From the NCBI GenBank assembly GCA_017304945.1, contig JAFKLG010000059.1, positions 36,457 through 100,456 of the forward strand: a stretch of 64,000 nt of DNA, in the 5' to 3' direction. This document shows positions 35,650-44,618 of this stretch, piece after piece (the first letter of the stretch is position 1; the number at the start of each line of letters is the position of its first letter). Source of the stretch: Rhodospirillales bacterium (GTDB taxonomy: Bacteria; Pseudomonadota; Alphaproteobacteria; Acetobacterales; Acetobacteraceae). The position numbers and the translations under genes were made by a program. The notes beneath the pieces are model-generated. The model did not search any database and was not told the DNA's origin. It saw only the letters and a program-made list of their open reading frames with translations.

Positions 35650-36444
35650 CTACCGCCCCCGGAACACCGGCGTCCGCTTCTCCACGAAGGCGCGGGCCGC
35701 CTCGGCGTGGTCCTCCGTCATGCGGCAGCGCTGCATGCCAGCCGCCTCGGAATCGAGCACGTCCGACAGGTCGCCTTCCTCCGCCACCTTCATGTTCCGT
35801 TTCATGTAGCGATAGGCGAGGCGCGGGCCGGCCGCGAGCCGCCGCGCCAGCGCCATCGTCTCCGCCTCCAGCGCCGCGTCGGCCACCCGCCGGGAGGCGA
35901 GCCCCAGGCGCTCGATCCGATCCGCGTCCAGCACCTCCGAGGTGAAATACAGCTCGCGCGTCAGGGCAGGGCCGAGCAGACGGGTGAGGAAGTAGGTGCC
36001 GCCGAAATCGCCGGAGAGGCCGACCTTGGCGAAGGCGGTGGTCATCCGCGCCGCGTCGCCGATCACCCGCAGGTCGCAGGCGAGCGCGATCCCCATGCCG
36101 GCGCCCGCGGCGACGCCGTTCACCATGGCGACGGTCGGCTTCGGCATTTCGTGCAGCAGCCGCGCGCTCTCCATGAAGAAGCGGAGCTGGTCGGCGCGTC
36201 CCTCGGGGGAGGCGTCGCTCTTCCCCGCCGCCTGGGCCTGGAGCTGCACGTCGCCGCCGGCGCAGAAGCCGCGGCCCGCGCCGGTCACCACGACGCACCC
36301 GACCTCCGGATCGGCGGCGAGGCGGGTCAGCGTCTCCGCCAGCGTGGTCATCAGTGACGGCGTCAGCGCGTTCAGCCGCTCCGGCCGGTTCAGCGTCACC
36401 ACCGCGACCCCGTCCGCGTGGCGGGTGAGCAGCTCCTGGTCCAT
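35650..36444 (-). CDS. Enoyl-CoA hydratase/isomerase family protein
   Basis: 264 residues from ATG 36442-36444, where GAGAGG lies 6 nt upstream (an ATG two codons earlier is the alternative). Crotonase features: NRPERLNALTPSL, oxyanion-hole CAGGDVQ, GVAAGAGMGIALACDLRV, GDFGGTYFLTRLLG and a DHAEAARAFVEKRTPVFRGR end. It looks like a PaaG-type hydratase/isomerase by its AAGAGM and the DAALEAE region, but the substrate is unproven. It is divergent from an AhpD-like gene. Confidence 0.93.
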   Translation of the reverse strand: MDQELLTRHADGVAVVTLNRPERLNALTPSLMTTLAETLTRLAADPEVGCVVVTGAGRGFCAGGDVQLQAQAAGKSDASPEGRADQLRFFMESARLLHEMPKPTVAMVNGVAAGAGMGIALACDLRVIGDAARMTTAFAKVGLSGDFGGTYFLTRLLGPALTRELYFTSEVLDADRIERLGLASRRVADAALEAETMALARRLAAGPRLAYRYMKRNMKVAEEGDLSDVLDSEAAGMQRCRMTEDHAEAARAFVEKRTPVFRGR

Positions 36445-36532
36445 CTCCATCCTCTCGCTCGTGTTCGCGGCAGGATGGAAGCGGGCCCGCCGATCGGCAA
36501 GGATGCGGCGGCAACCGAGGGAGGGTGGTTCC

Positions 36533-36928
36533 ATGCCGTATGGCAAGCTGATCGACTACGCCGAGGCCGCGCCGGAGGCGAAGGCGGTGATGGACGAGAT
36601 CAAGACGGCGCGCGGGGTGCCCGACGTCAACAACGCCTGGAAGGCGATGGCGCGGCATCCGGTGGTGATGCGGCGGTTCTGGGAGCGGGCGCAGCTCGTG
36701 ATGCAGCCGGGCGCGCTGGATGCGAAGACCAAGGAGCTGATCTATCTCGCGGTCAGCGTCGCCAATGGCTGCCACTACTGCACCGCCTCGCACAGCGCGC
36801 TCGCGCAGAAGAAGGGCGCGACGGAGCAGGAGCTGGCCGAGATGGTCGAGATCGTCGGCCTCGCGCTGGAGGGCAACAGCTACGCGACGTTCTACGGCCA
36901 GGAGGTGGACGAGGCCCTGAAAGAGTAG
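36533..36928 (+). CDS. Carboxymuconolactone decarboxylase/AhpD family protein
   Basis: 131 residues from ATG 36533 with GGGAGG upstream. The helical CMD domain has LDAKTKELIYLAVSVANGCHYCTASHSALA, including the CxxC pair that acts as redox couple in AhpD-type peroxidase partners, followed by an A-x4-G-A-T-E segment. Its role could be alkylhydroperoxide reduction. No ahpC is nearby. Confidence 0.9.
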   Translation: MPYGKLIDYAEAAPEAKAVMDEIKTARGVPDVNNAWKAMARHPVVMRRFWERAQLVMQPGALDAKTKELIYLAVSVANGCHYCTASHSALAQKKGATEQELAEMVEIVGLALEGNSYATFYGQEVDEALKE

Positions 36929-37220
36929 GGCTCACCGGACCGGAGGGGCGCGGCCGGATCACGCGCCTCCCCGGACGTGGTGTCGCGCCGATCGCCGCTG
37001 TCGGGCAGGACGCTGGCCCGCCTCCCGCACGCCCGCGAGTTCGCGCACGCCATGGACACGCGACTGGGCCCGATTTGTCGGAATGCGCGAAATCTGACCG
37101 GGACCGGCATCACGGCATCGGCGGGCATTGTCCCGACGGCGCGGGCGGCCAGATGCAGGACGCCATGGCCCCGTCCTTCCCGTCCCATGGCCCCCATCCA
37201 CACCAGGACAGGAGACCGTC
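36929..37220. other. Intergenic region between AhpD-like and exported hydrolase genes
   Basis: 292 bp. Just after the first stop a GC-rich inverted repeat (GGAGGGGCGCG near 36944 with CGCGCCTCCCC near 36962) could end transcription, though no T-run follows. The rest must contain the hydrolase promoter; I see no gene. Confidence 0.4.
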
Positions 37221-38018
37221 ATGCAGATCGACCGGCGCACATTCGCCTCATCCTTGTTGGCGGCCGCTGCCGCCACGGCTCTTCCCCTCGCGGCGCGCGC
37301 CGCCTCCCCCGCCGCCCCCGCGTCCTCTGCTCCGCCCGCCGCGCGGAATGTCGTGCTCGTGCACGGATTGTTCGCCGACGGCTCGTCGTGGTCCGAGGTC
37401 ATCCCGCTGCTGCAGGCCCGCGGACTGAACGTCACGTCGGTGCAGAATCCGTTGTCGACGTTGCCGGAGGCCGTGGCCGCCTGCGAGAAGGTGCTGGCGC
37501 GCCAGGACGGTCCGACGGTGCTCGCCGGCCACTCCTTCTCCGGCATGATTGTCACCGAGGCGGGTGTCCACCCGAACGTCTCCGCCGTCGTCTACATCGC
37601 GGCGCGTGCGCCGGACGCCGGAGAGGACTACGCAGCACTCGCCAGCACCTATCCGACGCCGCCCGCCTCGGCTGGCGTGGTGTTCGATGGCGATGAGGGA
37701 CGGCTGACCGAAGCCGCCTTCCTGCAGGATTTCGCGCCCGACCTGCCGGTGGCGCAGGCAAAGACGCTGTACGCGGCGCAATGGCCGTTCCACAAGGCCT
37801 TGCTGGCGGGACGGACGACCCACGCGGCGTGGCGGTCCAAGCCCTCCTTCTACGCGATCTCCACCGAGGATCGCGTGATCGACACCGGCTTGCAGCGCTT
37901 CATGGCGAAGCGCATGGGGGCAACCTCGATCGAGCTCGCGTCCAGCCACGTTTCCCTGCTGTCGCATCCGCGCGAGGTCGCCGGGCTGATCCTGCAGGCA
38001 GCCGGCGTGCGGGCGTGA
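37221..38018 (+). CDS. Exported alpha/beta hydrolase
   Basis: 265 residues from ATG 37221 with GGAG 7 nt upstream. The N-terminus has IDRRTFASSLLAAAAATALP, a Tat-like signal (RRTF plus hydrophobic stretch, cut after ARA). The hydrolase core follows: VVLVHGLFADGSSW, the nucleophile elbow LAGHSFSGMI, and a late His in ASSHVSLLSHP. It resembles the small lipase/esterase or AB-hydrolase proteins with a VLVHG opening. Substrate unknown; acts in the periplasm. Confidence 0.9.
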   Translation: MQIDRRTFASSLLAAAAATALPLAARAASPAAPASSAPPAARNVVLVHGLFADGSSWSEVIPLLQARGLNVTSVQNPLSTLPEAVAACEKVLARQDGPTVLAGHSFSGMIVTEAGVHPNVSAVVYIAARAPDAGEDYAALASTYPTPPASAGVVFDGDEGRLTEAAFLQDFAPDLPVAQAKTLYAAQWPFHKALLAGRTTHAAWRSKPSFYAISTEDRVIDTGLQRFMAKRMGATSIELASSHVSLLSHPREVAGLILQAAGVRA

Positions 38019-38031
38019 CGGACGGTGCGGC

Positions 38032-39972
38032 TCACGCCAACCGCCGTGCCGGCCCGCGAAAGCGGCGGACCGCCAGGAACAGCCCGATCATCACGACCCC
38101 GACGCCGTCGGCATAGAAGGTCGGGTAGAACAGGGCGGCCGCCCCGGCGTAGAGATACAGTCGCTCCGGCCAGCGCAACGGCCCCAGCAGGAAGCCGATC
38201 GAGGCGCCGGAGATCGCCACCACCATCGTCCAGCAGATCGCCACGCTGTAGACGATCCACAGGAACGAGCCATTCATCGTCAGCTCCGGCCGGTAGACCA
38301 TCATGAACGGGATCAGGAACACCGCGCCGGCGATGCGCAGCGCCTGTCCCGCGACGGTCCAGAAGTTCTCCCCGGCGATGGTGGCCGCGGCGTAGACCGA
38401 GGCGCAGACCGGCGGCGTGATCGCCGACAGGATCGCGAAGTAGAAGATGTAGAGATGCGCCGTCAGCGGTGCGAGGCCGAGCTTCACCAGCACCGGCCCG
38501 ACCACCGAGGCGGTGAGCAGGTAGGAAGCGGTGGTCGGCACGTCCATGCCGAGGATGATGCACAGCCCCGCCGCGACCAGCAGCACGCCGACCAGGTGCT
38601 CCCCGCTGAAGCTCAGCAGGAGCTGGGAGAACTTGACGCCGAGCCCGGTGGCCGACAGCACGGTCACGAGCAGGGAGGCGGTCGCGAGCAGGGCCGCGAT
38701 CACGACCACGCTCTTGCCGCCATCGGCCAGGCCCTCCCAGAGCTGCAGGAGGAAACGGCGCGCCTCCTCGGCCGGGGCGCGGCGGTCGCGCAGGCAGACG
38801 ATGGCCCGCACCAGCGCGGCCGCGGCGATCAGCGCGAGCGTGGCGGCGCCGCCGGCGAAGGTGGGCGTGAAGTCGAGCGCCAGCAGCCAGACCAGCAGCA
38901 CCAGCGGACCGAATGCCACCAGCGCGTCGAGCGAGAGGAACACGTCCCGCGCGCGCGGCACCTCGTGGCGGGGGATCGGCATCAGGTGGTTGCCGCGGGC
39001 GTAGCAGTCGATGCTGAAGTAGATCGCGCTGAAATACAGCACGGCCGGGATCGCGGCGGCGGCGGCGATCGTGGTGTACGGGATGTTCAGCAACTCGGCC
39101 ATGATGAAGGCGCCCGCGCCCATCACCGGTGGCATGATCTGGCCGCCCGCCGAGGCGGTCGCCTCGATGCCGGCGGCGAACCCCTTGCGGTAGCCGGCGC
39201 GGATCATGGTGGGGATCGTGATGGAGCCGACCGACATCACGTTGGCGACCGCGGAGCCGGAGATGGTGCCGAACAGCGCCGAGGTGACCACGGCCACCTT
39301 GGCCGGCCCGCCATAGGCGCGTCCGGCGACCAGGGTGGCGGCGCGCATGAACACGTCCCCCGCGCCGAGTGCCATCAGCAGCGAGCCCATGACGACGTAG
39401 ATCGCGACCACGCGCGTGCCGATATCGGCGAGCAGCCCGAACAGCCCGCCCGTCGAGGCGTAGAGCGTCGAGATGGCGGTCTCGAAGGAGACGCGCGGCG
39501 GCCGCCAGTTGCCGCCGATCAGGTGATTGCCCAGCAGGTAGAAGGCGAGCGAGATCACCGCCATGATCGGCAGCGACAGGCCGATCGTGCGGCGTGCCGC
39601 CTCCAGCGCGACCAGGATGGTCATCACGCCCATCGCCATGTCGACCGGCGTCAGGTCGTTCATGATGTCCATCAGCCGATCGGCGTGCAGCGTGACGTAG
39701 AGCCCGCCATAGGCGCCCGCCAGCCCGAGGACGAGGTCGCCGATCGCGGCCAGCGGCGCGCGGCGCCAGCGATCGGCGGCGAGGCCGAAGAAGACGAAGC
39801 CGATGCCGCCCCCGATGAACAGGCCGCGCTGGCTCAGCGGCTCGAGCATGCCGAACAGCGACGTGTAGAGGTGGAACAGCGCATAGGCGATGAAGCAGGC
39901 CTGCACCGCGCGCAGCAGGGGGGCGGGCGCGCGGTTCGGGGCGGCGTCCTGTGGTTGGGCGTGCGCGTTCAC
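38032..39972 (-). CDS. TRAP transporter permease, fused small and large membrane subunits (TAXI type)
   Basis: 646 residues with about 16 hydrophobic helices. The N-terminal 4-helix part matches DctQ and the rest DctM: SALFGTISGSAVANVMSVGSITIP, EATASAGGQIMPPVMGAGAFIMAE, IILGMDVPTTASYLL and ILSAITPPVCASVYAAATIAG. Fused permeases of this kind partner with TAXI binding proteins; one is encoded 13 bp upstream. Together they import a carboxylate with sodium in the inner membrane. Confidence 0.95.
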   Translation of the reverse strand: MNAHAQPQDAAPNRAPAPLLRAVQACFIAYALFHLYTSLFGMLEPLSQRGLFIGGGIGFVFFGLAADRWRRAPLAAIGDLVLGLAGAYGGLYVTLHADRLMDIMNDLTPVDMAMGVMTILVALEAARRTIGLSLPIMAVISLAFYLLGNHLIGGNWRPPRVSFETAISTLYASTGGLFGLLADIGTRVVAIYVVMGSLLMALGAGDVFMRAATLVAGRAYGGPAKVAVVTSALFGTISGSAVANVMSVGSITIPTMIRAGYRKGFAAGIEATASAGGQIMPPVMGAGAFIMAELLNIPYTTIAAAAAIPAVLYFSAIYFSIDCYARGNHLMPIPRHEVPRARDVFLSLDALVAFGPLVLLVWLLALDFTPTFAGGAATLALIAAAALVRAIVCLRDRRAPAEEARRFLLQLWEGLADGGKSVVVIAALLATASLLVTVLSATGLGVKFSQLLLSFSGEHLVGVLLVAAGLCIILGMDVPTTASYLLTASVVGPVLVKLGLAPLTAHLYIFYFAILSAITPPVCASVYAAATIAGENFWTVAGQALRIAGAVFLIPFMMVYRPELTMNGSFLWIVYSVAICWTMVVAISGASIGFLLGPLRWPERLYLYAGAAALFYPTFYADGVGVVMIGLFLAVRRFRGPARRLA

Positions 39973-39985
39973 GTGCGTGCTCGCG

Positions 39986-41011
39986 TCACTTCACCGTTTC
40001 CCAGAACTTCTTGGCGCCCGGATGCACGTGCAGCCCCAGCGCCTCTGTCTTCAGCGTCGCGTTCCGGAAGTCGAATTGCGCGAGATGCGGAAAAACGTCG
40101 ACCAGGAACTGCCGGTTCTCGTAGATCGCCTTCGCCACCGCGTAGGCGGTCGCGTCGTCCATCAGTGAGGTCCGGGTCGAGTAGGTGCCGTAGACCAGCG
40201 GCGTCAGGGCTGCGGGCTGGCCGGGAATGGTGTTGGCCGGGGTCGTCGTGAAGTCGACGCCCTTCACCTTCGATTCCACGATCTTGTGCTGGTCCTCTGT
40301 CAGGCCCACGAACTTCATCGGGGTGGAGGTCAGCAGCTCACGCATGGTGGCATCGAGCCCGCCGGAGCCGACGCCGTATTTCGCGTAGCCGACGAGCTGG
40401 CGGTTCTGCACGCCTTCCACCGAATCCTGAATCGACCCCGACACCCAGGCCGGTTCGATGCCGAGGGCGGCGAAGATCTGGCGGGTCAGCACTTCGGCGC
40501 CGCTGCCGCGAATGCCGGCGTTGAACTTCTTGCCCTGCAGGTCCTTGAGGTCGTTGATCCCGGCGTCGACGCGCACCGCGAACTGCAAGGCCGTCGCGTC
40601 ATAGGCGTAGAGCACCGCGAGGTCGGGCACCGCCCTGCCTTTGAACGGCCCGGTGCCGTCGACCGCCTGGATGCTGGTGTCGACCATCACCAGGCCGAGA
40701 TCGATCTCGGCCTTGGTCATGCGGCGGACGTTGTCGACGCTCGCGCCGGTCTCGATCATCGAGACGTTGACGTTGGGCAGCTCCTTCTTGATCGCCTTGG
40801 TCATGGCGACCGCCAGCGCGTAGTTGCTGGAGGCGGCGTTGGTGGAGCCCATCGTCAGGGTCTCCTTCTGCGCGACGGCGGTGGCGGGGGCGGCAAGCCC
40901 GGCCACGAGCGCCAGCGCCAGGCCGGCCACACGGCGCCGCGTCATCGCCCGCCCCAGGCCGACGGCCGTGCGGGTCAGCGCGCGGCGCGGCACGCGCCTT
41001 TCTCTGGGCAT
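39986..41011 (-). CDS. TAXI family TRAP transporter solute-binding subunit
   Basis: 341 residues from ATG 41009-41011 with GGGAG upstream. The signal peptide includes RRRVAGLALALVAGLAAPATA. The mature domain begins ETLTMGSTNAASSNYALAVAMTKAI and has GASVDNVRRMTKAEIDLGLVMVD and KFNAGIRGSGAEVLTRQIFAALGI, as in TAXI (TRAP-associated extracytoplasmic immunogenic) proteins. It binds the solute in the periplasm and hands it to the fused permease encoded just downstream. Confidence 0.95.
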   Translation of the reverse strand: MPRERRVPRRALTRTAVGLGRAMTRRRVAGLALALVAGLAAPATAVAQKETLTMGSTNAASSNYALAVAMTKAIKKELPNVNVSMIETGASVDNVRRMTKAEIDLGLVMVDTSIQAVDGTGPFKGRAVPDLAVLYAYDATALQFAVRVDAGINDLKDLQGKKFNAGIRGSGAEVLTRQIFAALGIEPAWVSGSIQDSVEGVQNRQLVGYAKYGVGSGGLDATMRELLTSTPMKFVGLTEDQHKIVESKVKGVDFTTTPANTIPGQPAALTPLVYGTYSTRTSLMDDATAYAVAKAIYENRQFLVDVFPHLAQFDFRNATLKTEALGLHVHPGAKKFWETVK

Positions 41012-41151
41012 CGTCTCCCTCCCTGCGTTTTCGTTGCGCGGGAGAGTGCCGATCCATCCCGGTGCGCGCAAGCGCGGCACGGCCGCGGCGGGCGGTCGCC
41101 AGGGGATTTCGTGGCATCATCGCGCGGCAACGGACGGGCGCGGGAGCGTGC

Positions 41152-41703
41152 ATGCAGGAGCGGACATACGACGCGGCCATCGTGATCTTCGGCGCCGCGG
41201 TGCGTCCGGACGGGCGCGCGAGCAATACGTTGCGCCGCCGGGTCGAGGCCGCCGCCTCGTGCGGCCGCCGCTTCCGCCATCCGCTGTTCGTGCCGACCGG
41301 CGCGGTCGGGCGGCATGGCGGGTCGGAGGCCTCGGTGATGGGGGCGATCCTGCGCGAGCTGGGCTTCGCCGAGGATCAGTTGCTGCTGGAGGAGACCGGG
41401 ACGGACACGCTGTCCTCGGTGCGCGCGGTGCGGCGGCTGTTGCGCGGGCAGGTTCCGGGGGTGCCGGTGCTGGAGGGGCCGGTGCTGGGGATCCCGGTGC
41501 TTGTGGCGACCAGCGCCTACCACCTGCCGCGCTGTCTCACGCTGATGCGGCTCGCGGGCGTGCCGGCGCGGGCCTGTCCACCGCCGGTCGCGCCAGCGGC
41601 GGCGCGACACTCACGCCGCTGGTACTGGCGCCTGCGGGAAGTTCCGGCGCTACCCTGGGACGCCGCGCTGACGCTGGGCCTGCGGCTGGGCGGGCGGTTG
41701 TAG
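41152..41703 (+). CDS. YdcF-like/DUF218 family protein
   Basis: 183 residues from ATG 41152, with GGGAG upstream. DUF218 signatures: DAAIVIFGAAVRPDGRASNTLRRRVEAAA, VGRHGGSEASVMGAILRELG, TDTLSSVRAVRRLLR and PVLVATSAYHLPRCLTLMRLAG. Family members act in envelope steps (vancomycin-resistance SanA-like proteins) or are of unknown role. It lacks the membrane helices of the longer forms, so it may be cytosolic. Confidence 0.88.
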   Translation: MQERTYDAAIVIFGAAVRPDGRASNTLRRRVEAAASCGRRFRHPLFVPTGAVGRHGGSEASVMGAILRELGFAEDQLLLEETGTDTLSSVRAVRRLLRGQVPGVPVLEGPVLGIPVLVATSAYHLPRCLTLMRLAGVPARACPPPVAPAAARHSRRWYWRLREVPALPWDAALTLGLRLGGRL

Positions 41704-41776
41704 CGGCAGCGTCGGGCTCCGCCTTGCGCAAAGCGGCCGCGGCCGGAGGTGGCGAGGGCCCCCGGCCGGCGGACGC

Positions 41777-42115
41777 TCAGCGTTCGGTGTCGTCGTCGCC
41801 GGTCTCGACCTCGATGTCGGGGCCGATCGCGTCCGCATCGTCCTCGAGGTCGTCCGTGCTCTCCAGCACGTCCTCCTCCTCGACGTCCTCCACGCCCTCG
41901 ACCTCCACGTCCACGTCCTCGATGCCGGGGGCGGGGGCGGGCTTCTTCGGACGCTTGTCCTCGACCACGTTGCCGCCGGTGCGCCGCGGACGCGGCTGCT
42001 CGATCGGCTGTTCGGTGCCGCATTTGGGGCAGATGGCCGGTGTCTTCGTCAGGTCGTAAAACCGTGCGCCGCAGGCGACGCACACGCGCTTCGTGCCGAG
42101 TTCTGGCTTCGCCAT
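41777..42115 (-). CDS. TIGR02300 family protein (FYDLN-type zinc-ribbon protein)
   Basis: 112 residues. It starts [22 protein letters not shown] and carries a second CPKCG, so four cysteines make a small zinc ribbon; then comes a basic stretch ([17 protein letters not shown]) and a highly acidic C-terminal half (about residues 65-112). This is the family conserved in alphaproteobacteria; role unknown. It is divergent from aroA, as in many relatives. Confidence 0.93.
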   Translation of the reverse strand: MAKPELGTKRVCVACGARFYDLTKTPAICPKCGTEQPIEQPRPRRTGGNVVEDKRPKKPAPAPGIEDVDVEVEGVEDVEEEDVLESTDDLEDDADAIGPDIEVETGDDDTER

Positions 42116-42291
42116 CGAGAAGGGGCCCTTCAATCTCCAGGCAGGTCGGCGCACCGGATGCAGACCGATGTTCCGCTCAAGAGCCGGCGCCCATGCCATC
42201 GGGACGCGTGGCTGTCAAATGGCTTGGACGCGTGTTAAGCGGCCGCGCCCGTCGTTTGCGGACCCGGGCCGAACGACCGAGGACCACGCCG

Positions 42292-43632
42292 ATGCACGAC
42301 GCCGCACCCGCCCGCCTGATCGCCCGCCGTCCCGCCGCCGCGCTGCGCGGCGAGGTGGCGATCCCCGGGGACAAGTCGATCAGCCATCGCGCGCTCATGT
42401 TCGGAGCCCTCGCGGTCGGCGAGACGCGGATCACCGGCCTGCTCACCGGCGAGGACGTGCTCCGCACCGCCGCGGCCATGCGCGCGCTCGGGGCGGAGGT
42501 CGTGGCCGACCCGGACGGCACCTGGCGCGTGGCCGGCCGCGGCGTCGGCGGGCTCACCGAACCCGAGGACGTGCTGGACATGGGCAATTCCGGCACCGCC
42601 GCGCGCCTGCTGTGCGGCATCCTCGCCACCCATCCGCTGTTCGCCGTGATGACCGGGGATGCCAGCCTGCGGCGGCGCCCGATGCGCCGGGTGATCGAGC
42701 CGCTGAGCGCCACCGGCGCCCGCTTCGCCACCCGCGAGGGGGGGCGCCTGCCGCTGGCGGTGGAAGGCGCGCGCGACGCGCTGCCGCTCGACTACGTCGT
42801 GCCGGTGCCGTCGGCCCAGGTGAAGTCGGCGGTGCTGCTGGCCGGGCTCAACGCCCAGGGCACCACACGGGTGGAGGAGCGCGAGGCGACCCGCGACCAC
42901 AGCGAGAACATGCTGCGCCATTTCGGGGCGAGCGTGAGCGTGGAGCTGGCCGGGGCGGGGCGGATCATCACGCTGCATGGCCAGCCGGAGTTGCGTGCTG
43001 CCGACGTCACCGTGCCGGGGGACCCGTCCTCGGCCGCATTCCCGCTGGTCGCCGCGCTGCTGGTGCCGGGTTCGGCGCTGCGGCTCAAGGGCGTGGGGCT
43101 CAACCCGCTGCGCACCGGGCTGTTCACGACGCTGCTGGAGATGGGCGCCGACATGAGCGTGGAGGATCATCGGATCGAGGGCGGCGAGCCGGTGGGCGAC
43201 CTGCTGGTCCGCCACGGGCCGCTGCGCGGGGTCGAGGTGCCGCCGGAGCGTGCCCCCAGCATGATCGACGAGTACCCAATTCTGGCCGTGGCCGCCGCCT
43301 GCGCCTCGGGCACCACGCGGATGCGCGGGCTGAAGGAGCTGCGGGTGAAGGAGAGCGACCGGCTCGCCGCGACCGCCGCGCTGCTGCAGGTCAACGGCGT
43401 GCGGGTGGAGATCGAGGGCGACGACATGATCGTCCATGGCACCGGCGCGCCGCCCGCGGGCGGGGGCCTGGTCGCGACCCACATGGACCACCGCATCGCC
43501 ATGGCGGCGCTGGTGCTGGGGCTGGTCACCGCGCAGCCGGTGACGGCGGACGAGGCCGGCTTCATCGACACGAGCTTTCCCGGCTTCGTCGCGCTGATGA
43601 ACGGTCTCGGCGCCGACCTGGCGCCGGCGTGA
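42292..43632 (+). CDS. aroA: 3-phosphoshikimate 1-carboxyvinyltransferase (EPSP synthase)
   Basis: 446 residues from ATG 42292. Key sites: [94 protein letters not shown] and the [12 protein letters not shown] end. RDHSE and SAQVK are marks of the class II group, but the NPTR-like site reads NPLRT and the GNSGT loop keeps a Gly at the glyphosate-contact position. It makes EPSP in the shikimate route. cmk follows after 10 bp. Confidence 0.96.
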   Translation: MHDAAPARLIARRPAAALRGEVAIPGDKSISHRALMFGALAVGETRITGLLTGEDVLRTAAAMRALGAEVVADPDGTWRVAGRGVGGLTEPEDVLDMGNSGTAARLLCGILATHPLFAVMTGDASLRRRPMRRVIEPLSATGARFATREGGRLPLAVEGARDALPLDYVVPVPSAQVKSAVLLAGLNAQGTTRVEEREATRDHSENMLRHFGASVSVELAGAGRIITLHGQPELRAADVTVPGDPSSAAFPLVAALLVPGSALRLKGVGLNPLRTGLFTTLLEMGADMSVEDHRIEGGEPVGDLLVRHGPLRGVEVPPERAPSMIDEYPILAVAAACASGTTRMRGLKELRVKESDRLAATAALLQVNGVRVEIEGDDMIVHGTGAPPAGGGLVATHMDHRIAMAALVLGLVTAQPVTADEAGFIDTSFPGFVALMNGLGADLAPA

Positions 43633-43642
43633 GCGGGCCGGG

Positions 43643-44281
43643 ATGGACGCCGCACCCGTGAAGATCGTCGCGATCGACGGACCCGCCGCGGCGGGGAAGG
43701 GGACCCTGGCCCGCCGGCTCGCGGCGGAGCTCGGCCTGCCCTATCTCGACACCGGCCTGCTCTACCGCGCGGTCGGCCGCCGGGTGCTGGACGCGGGCGC
43801 CGACCCGGCCGACCCGACGGCGGCGACGGCGGCGGCACAGGGCCTGACCGCGGCCGATCTCGATCGGCCCGACCTGCGCACGCCGGAGACGGCGGCGGCC
43901 TCCTCCGTGGTGGCGGCGATCCCGGCCGTGCGGGCCGCGCTGCTCGATTTCCAGCGGCGCTTCGGCGCGGCGGGCGGGGCGGTGCTGGACGGGCGGGATA
44001 TCGGATCGGTGATCTTCCCGGACGCGCCGGTGAAGCTGTTCGTCACCGCGAGTCCCGCCGCGCGGGCGCGTCGCCGCTGGCTGGAACTGACGGCGGGCGG
44101 CACCGCGGTGGACCTCGCCACGGTCGAGCAGGACATGGCCGCGCGCGACGCCCGGGATGCAAGCCGGGACGCGGCCCCGATGCGGCCCGCCGCGGACGCG
44201 GTGGTGATCGATACGACGGAGCTGGACGCCGAGTCCGTGTTCGCGCTGGCGCTGCGGACCGTGCGCGACCGCCTGGGCTGA
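43643..44281 (+). CDS. cmk: Cytidylate kinase
   Basis: 212 residues. P-loop GPAAAGKGT near residue 13, LPYLDTGLLYRAVGRRVL for CMP binding, VLDGRDIGSVIFPDAPVKLF and RDASRDAAPMRPAADAVVIDTT. It phosphorylates CMP and dCMP. It stands between aroA and rpsA, the standard order. Confidence 0.96.
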   Translation: MDAAPVKIVAIDGPAAAGKGTLARRLAAELGLPYLDTGLLYRAVGRRVLDAGADPADPTAATAAAQGLTAADLDRPDLRTPETAAASSVVAAIPAVRAALLDFQRRFGAAGGAVLDGRDIGSVIFPDAPVKLFVTASPAARARRRWLELTAGGTAVDLATVEQDMAARDARDASRDAAPMRPAADAVVIDTTELDAESVFALALRTVRDRLG

Positions 44282-44289
44282 CCGCCCGA

Positions 44290-44386
44290 TCCACGCCCTC
44301 CTTCCCTCGCAAGGGGAGGAGCAGTCGCGCGTACAACGCCCCCTCTCCCCGCAGGGGAGAGGGCCGGGGTGAGGGGGCGATCGAGC
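44290..44386. repeat. G-rich hairpin repeats between cmk and rpsA
   Basis: Two hairpins: TTCCCTCGCAAGGGGAGGA near 44301 and CCCTCTCCCCGCAGGGGAGA near 44341, the second followed by GGGGTGAGGGGGCGATCGA. The second copy plus its tail resembles the element at 12551-12596. REP-like; may also dampen read-through from cmk. Confidence 0.6.
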
Positions 44387-44455
44387 CTTCGCACGACCTC
44401 GCCCCATCCTTCGCCCGCGCAGGCATCGATACGCCCGCGCGGCGCACACATCCTC

Positions 44456-44483
44456 TTGACTTCACCGCCGCAGCGCGTATGTC
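44456..44483 (+). promoter_or_regulatory. Probable sigma70-type promoter of rpsA
   Basis: TTGACT at 44456-44461 and TATGTC at 44478-44483 are separated by 16 bp, 135 bp before the rpsA start. The place is right for a strong ribosomal-protein promoter. Predicted from boxes alone. Confidence 0.6.
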
Positions 44484-44618
44484 TTGCTCACTCATCAACC
44501 CTGGCCTGCGGTCTCCCTCCGCGGGCAAGTCGTGCTTCGCACAGTCCGGAGCGCGCCAACCACGGCACCTACCGCGCGCCCGATGCGCGGTTCATCCGTA
44601 ACGGAACATACTCACCAC

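Noticed and set aside
38455..40251. A 598-codon plus-strand frame
   Set aside because: Antisense to the TRAP permease and TAXI genes, low-complexity composition and no family signature.
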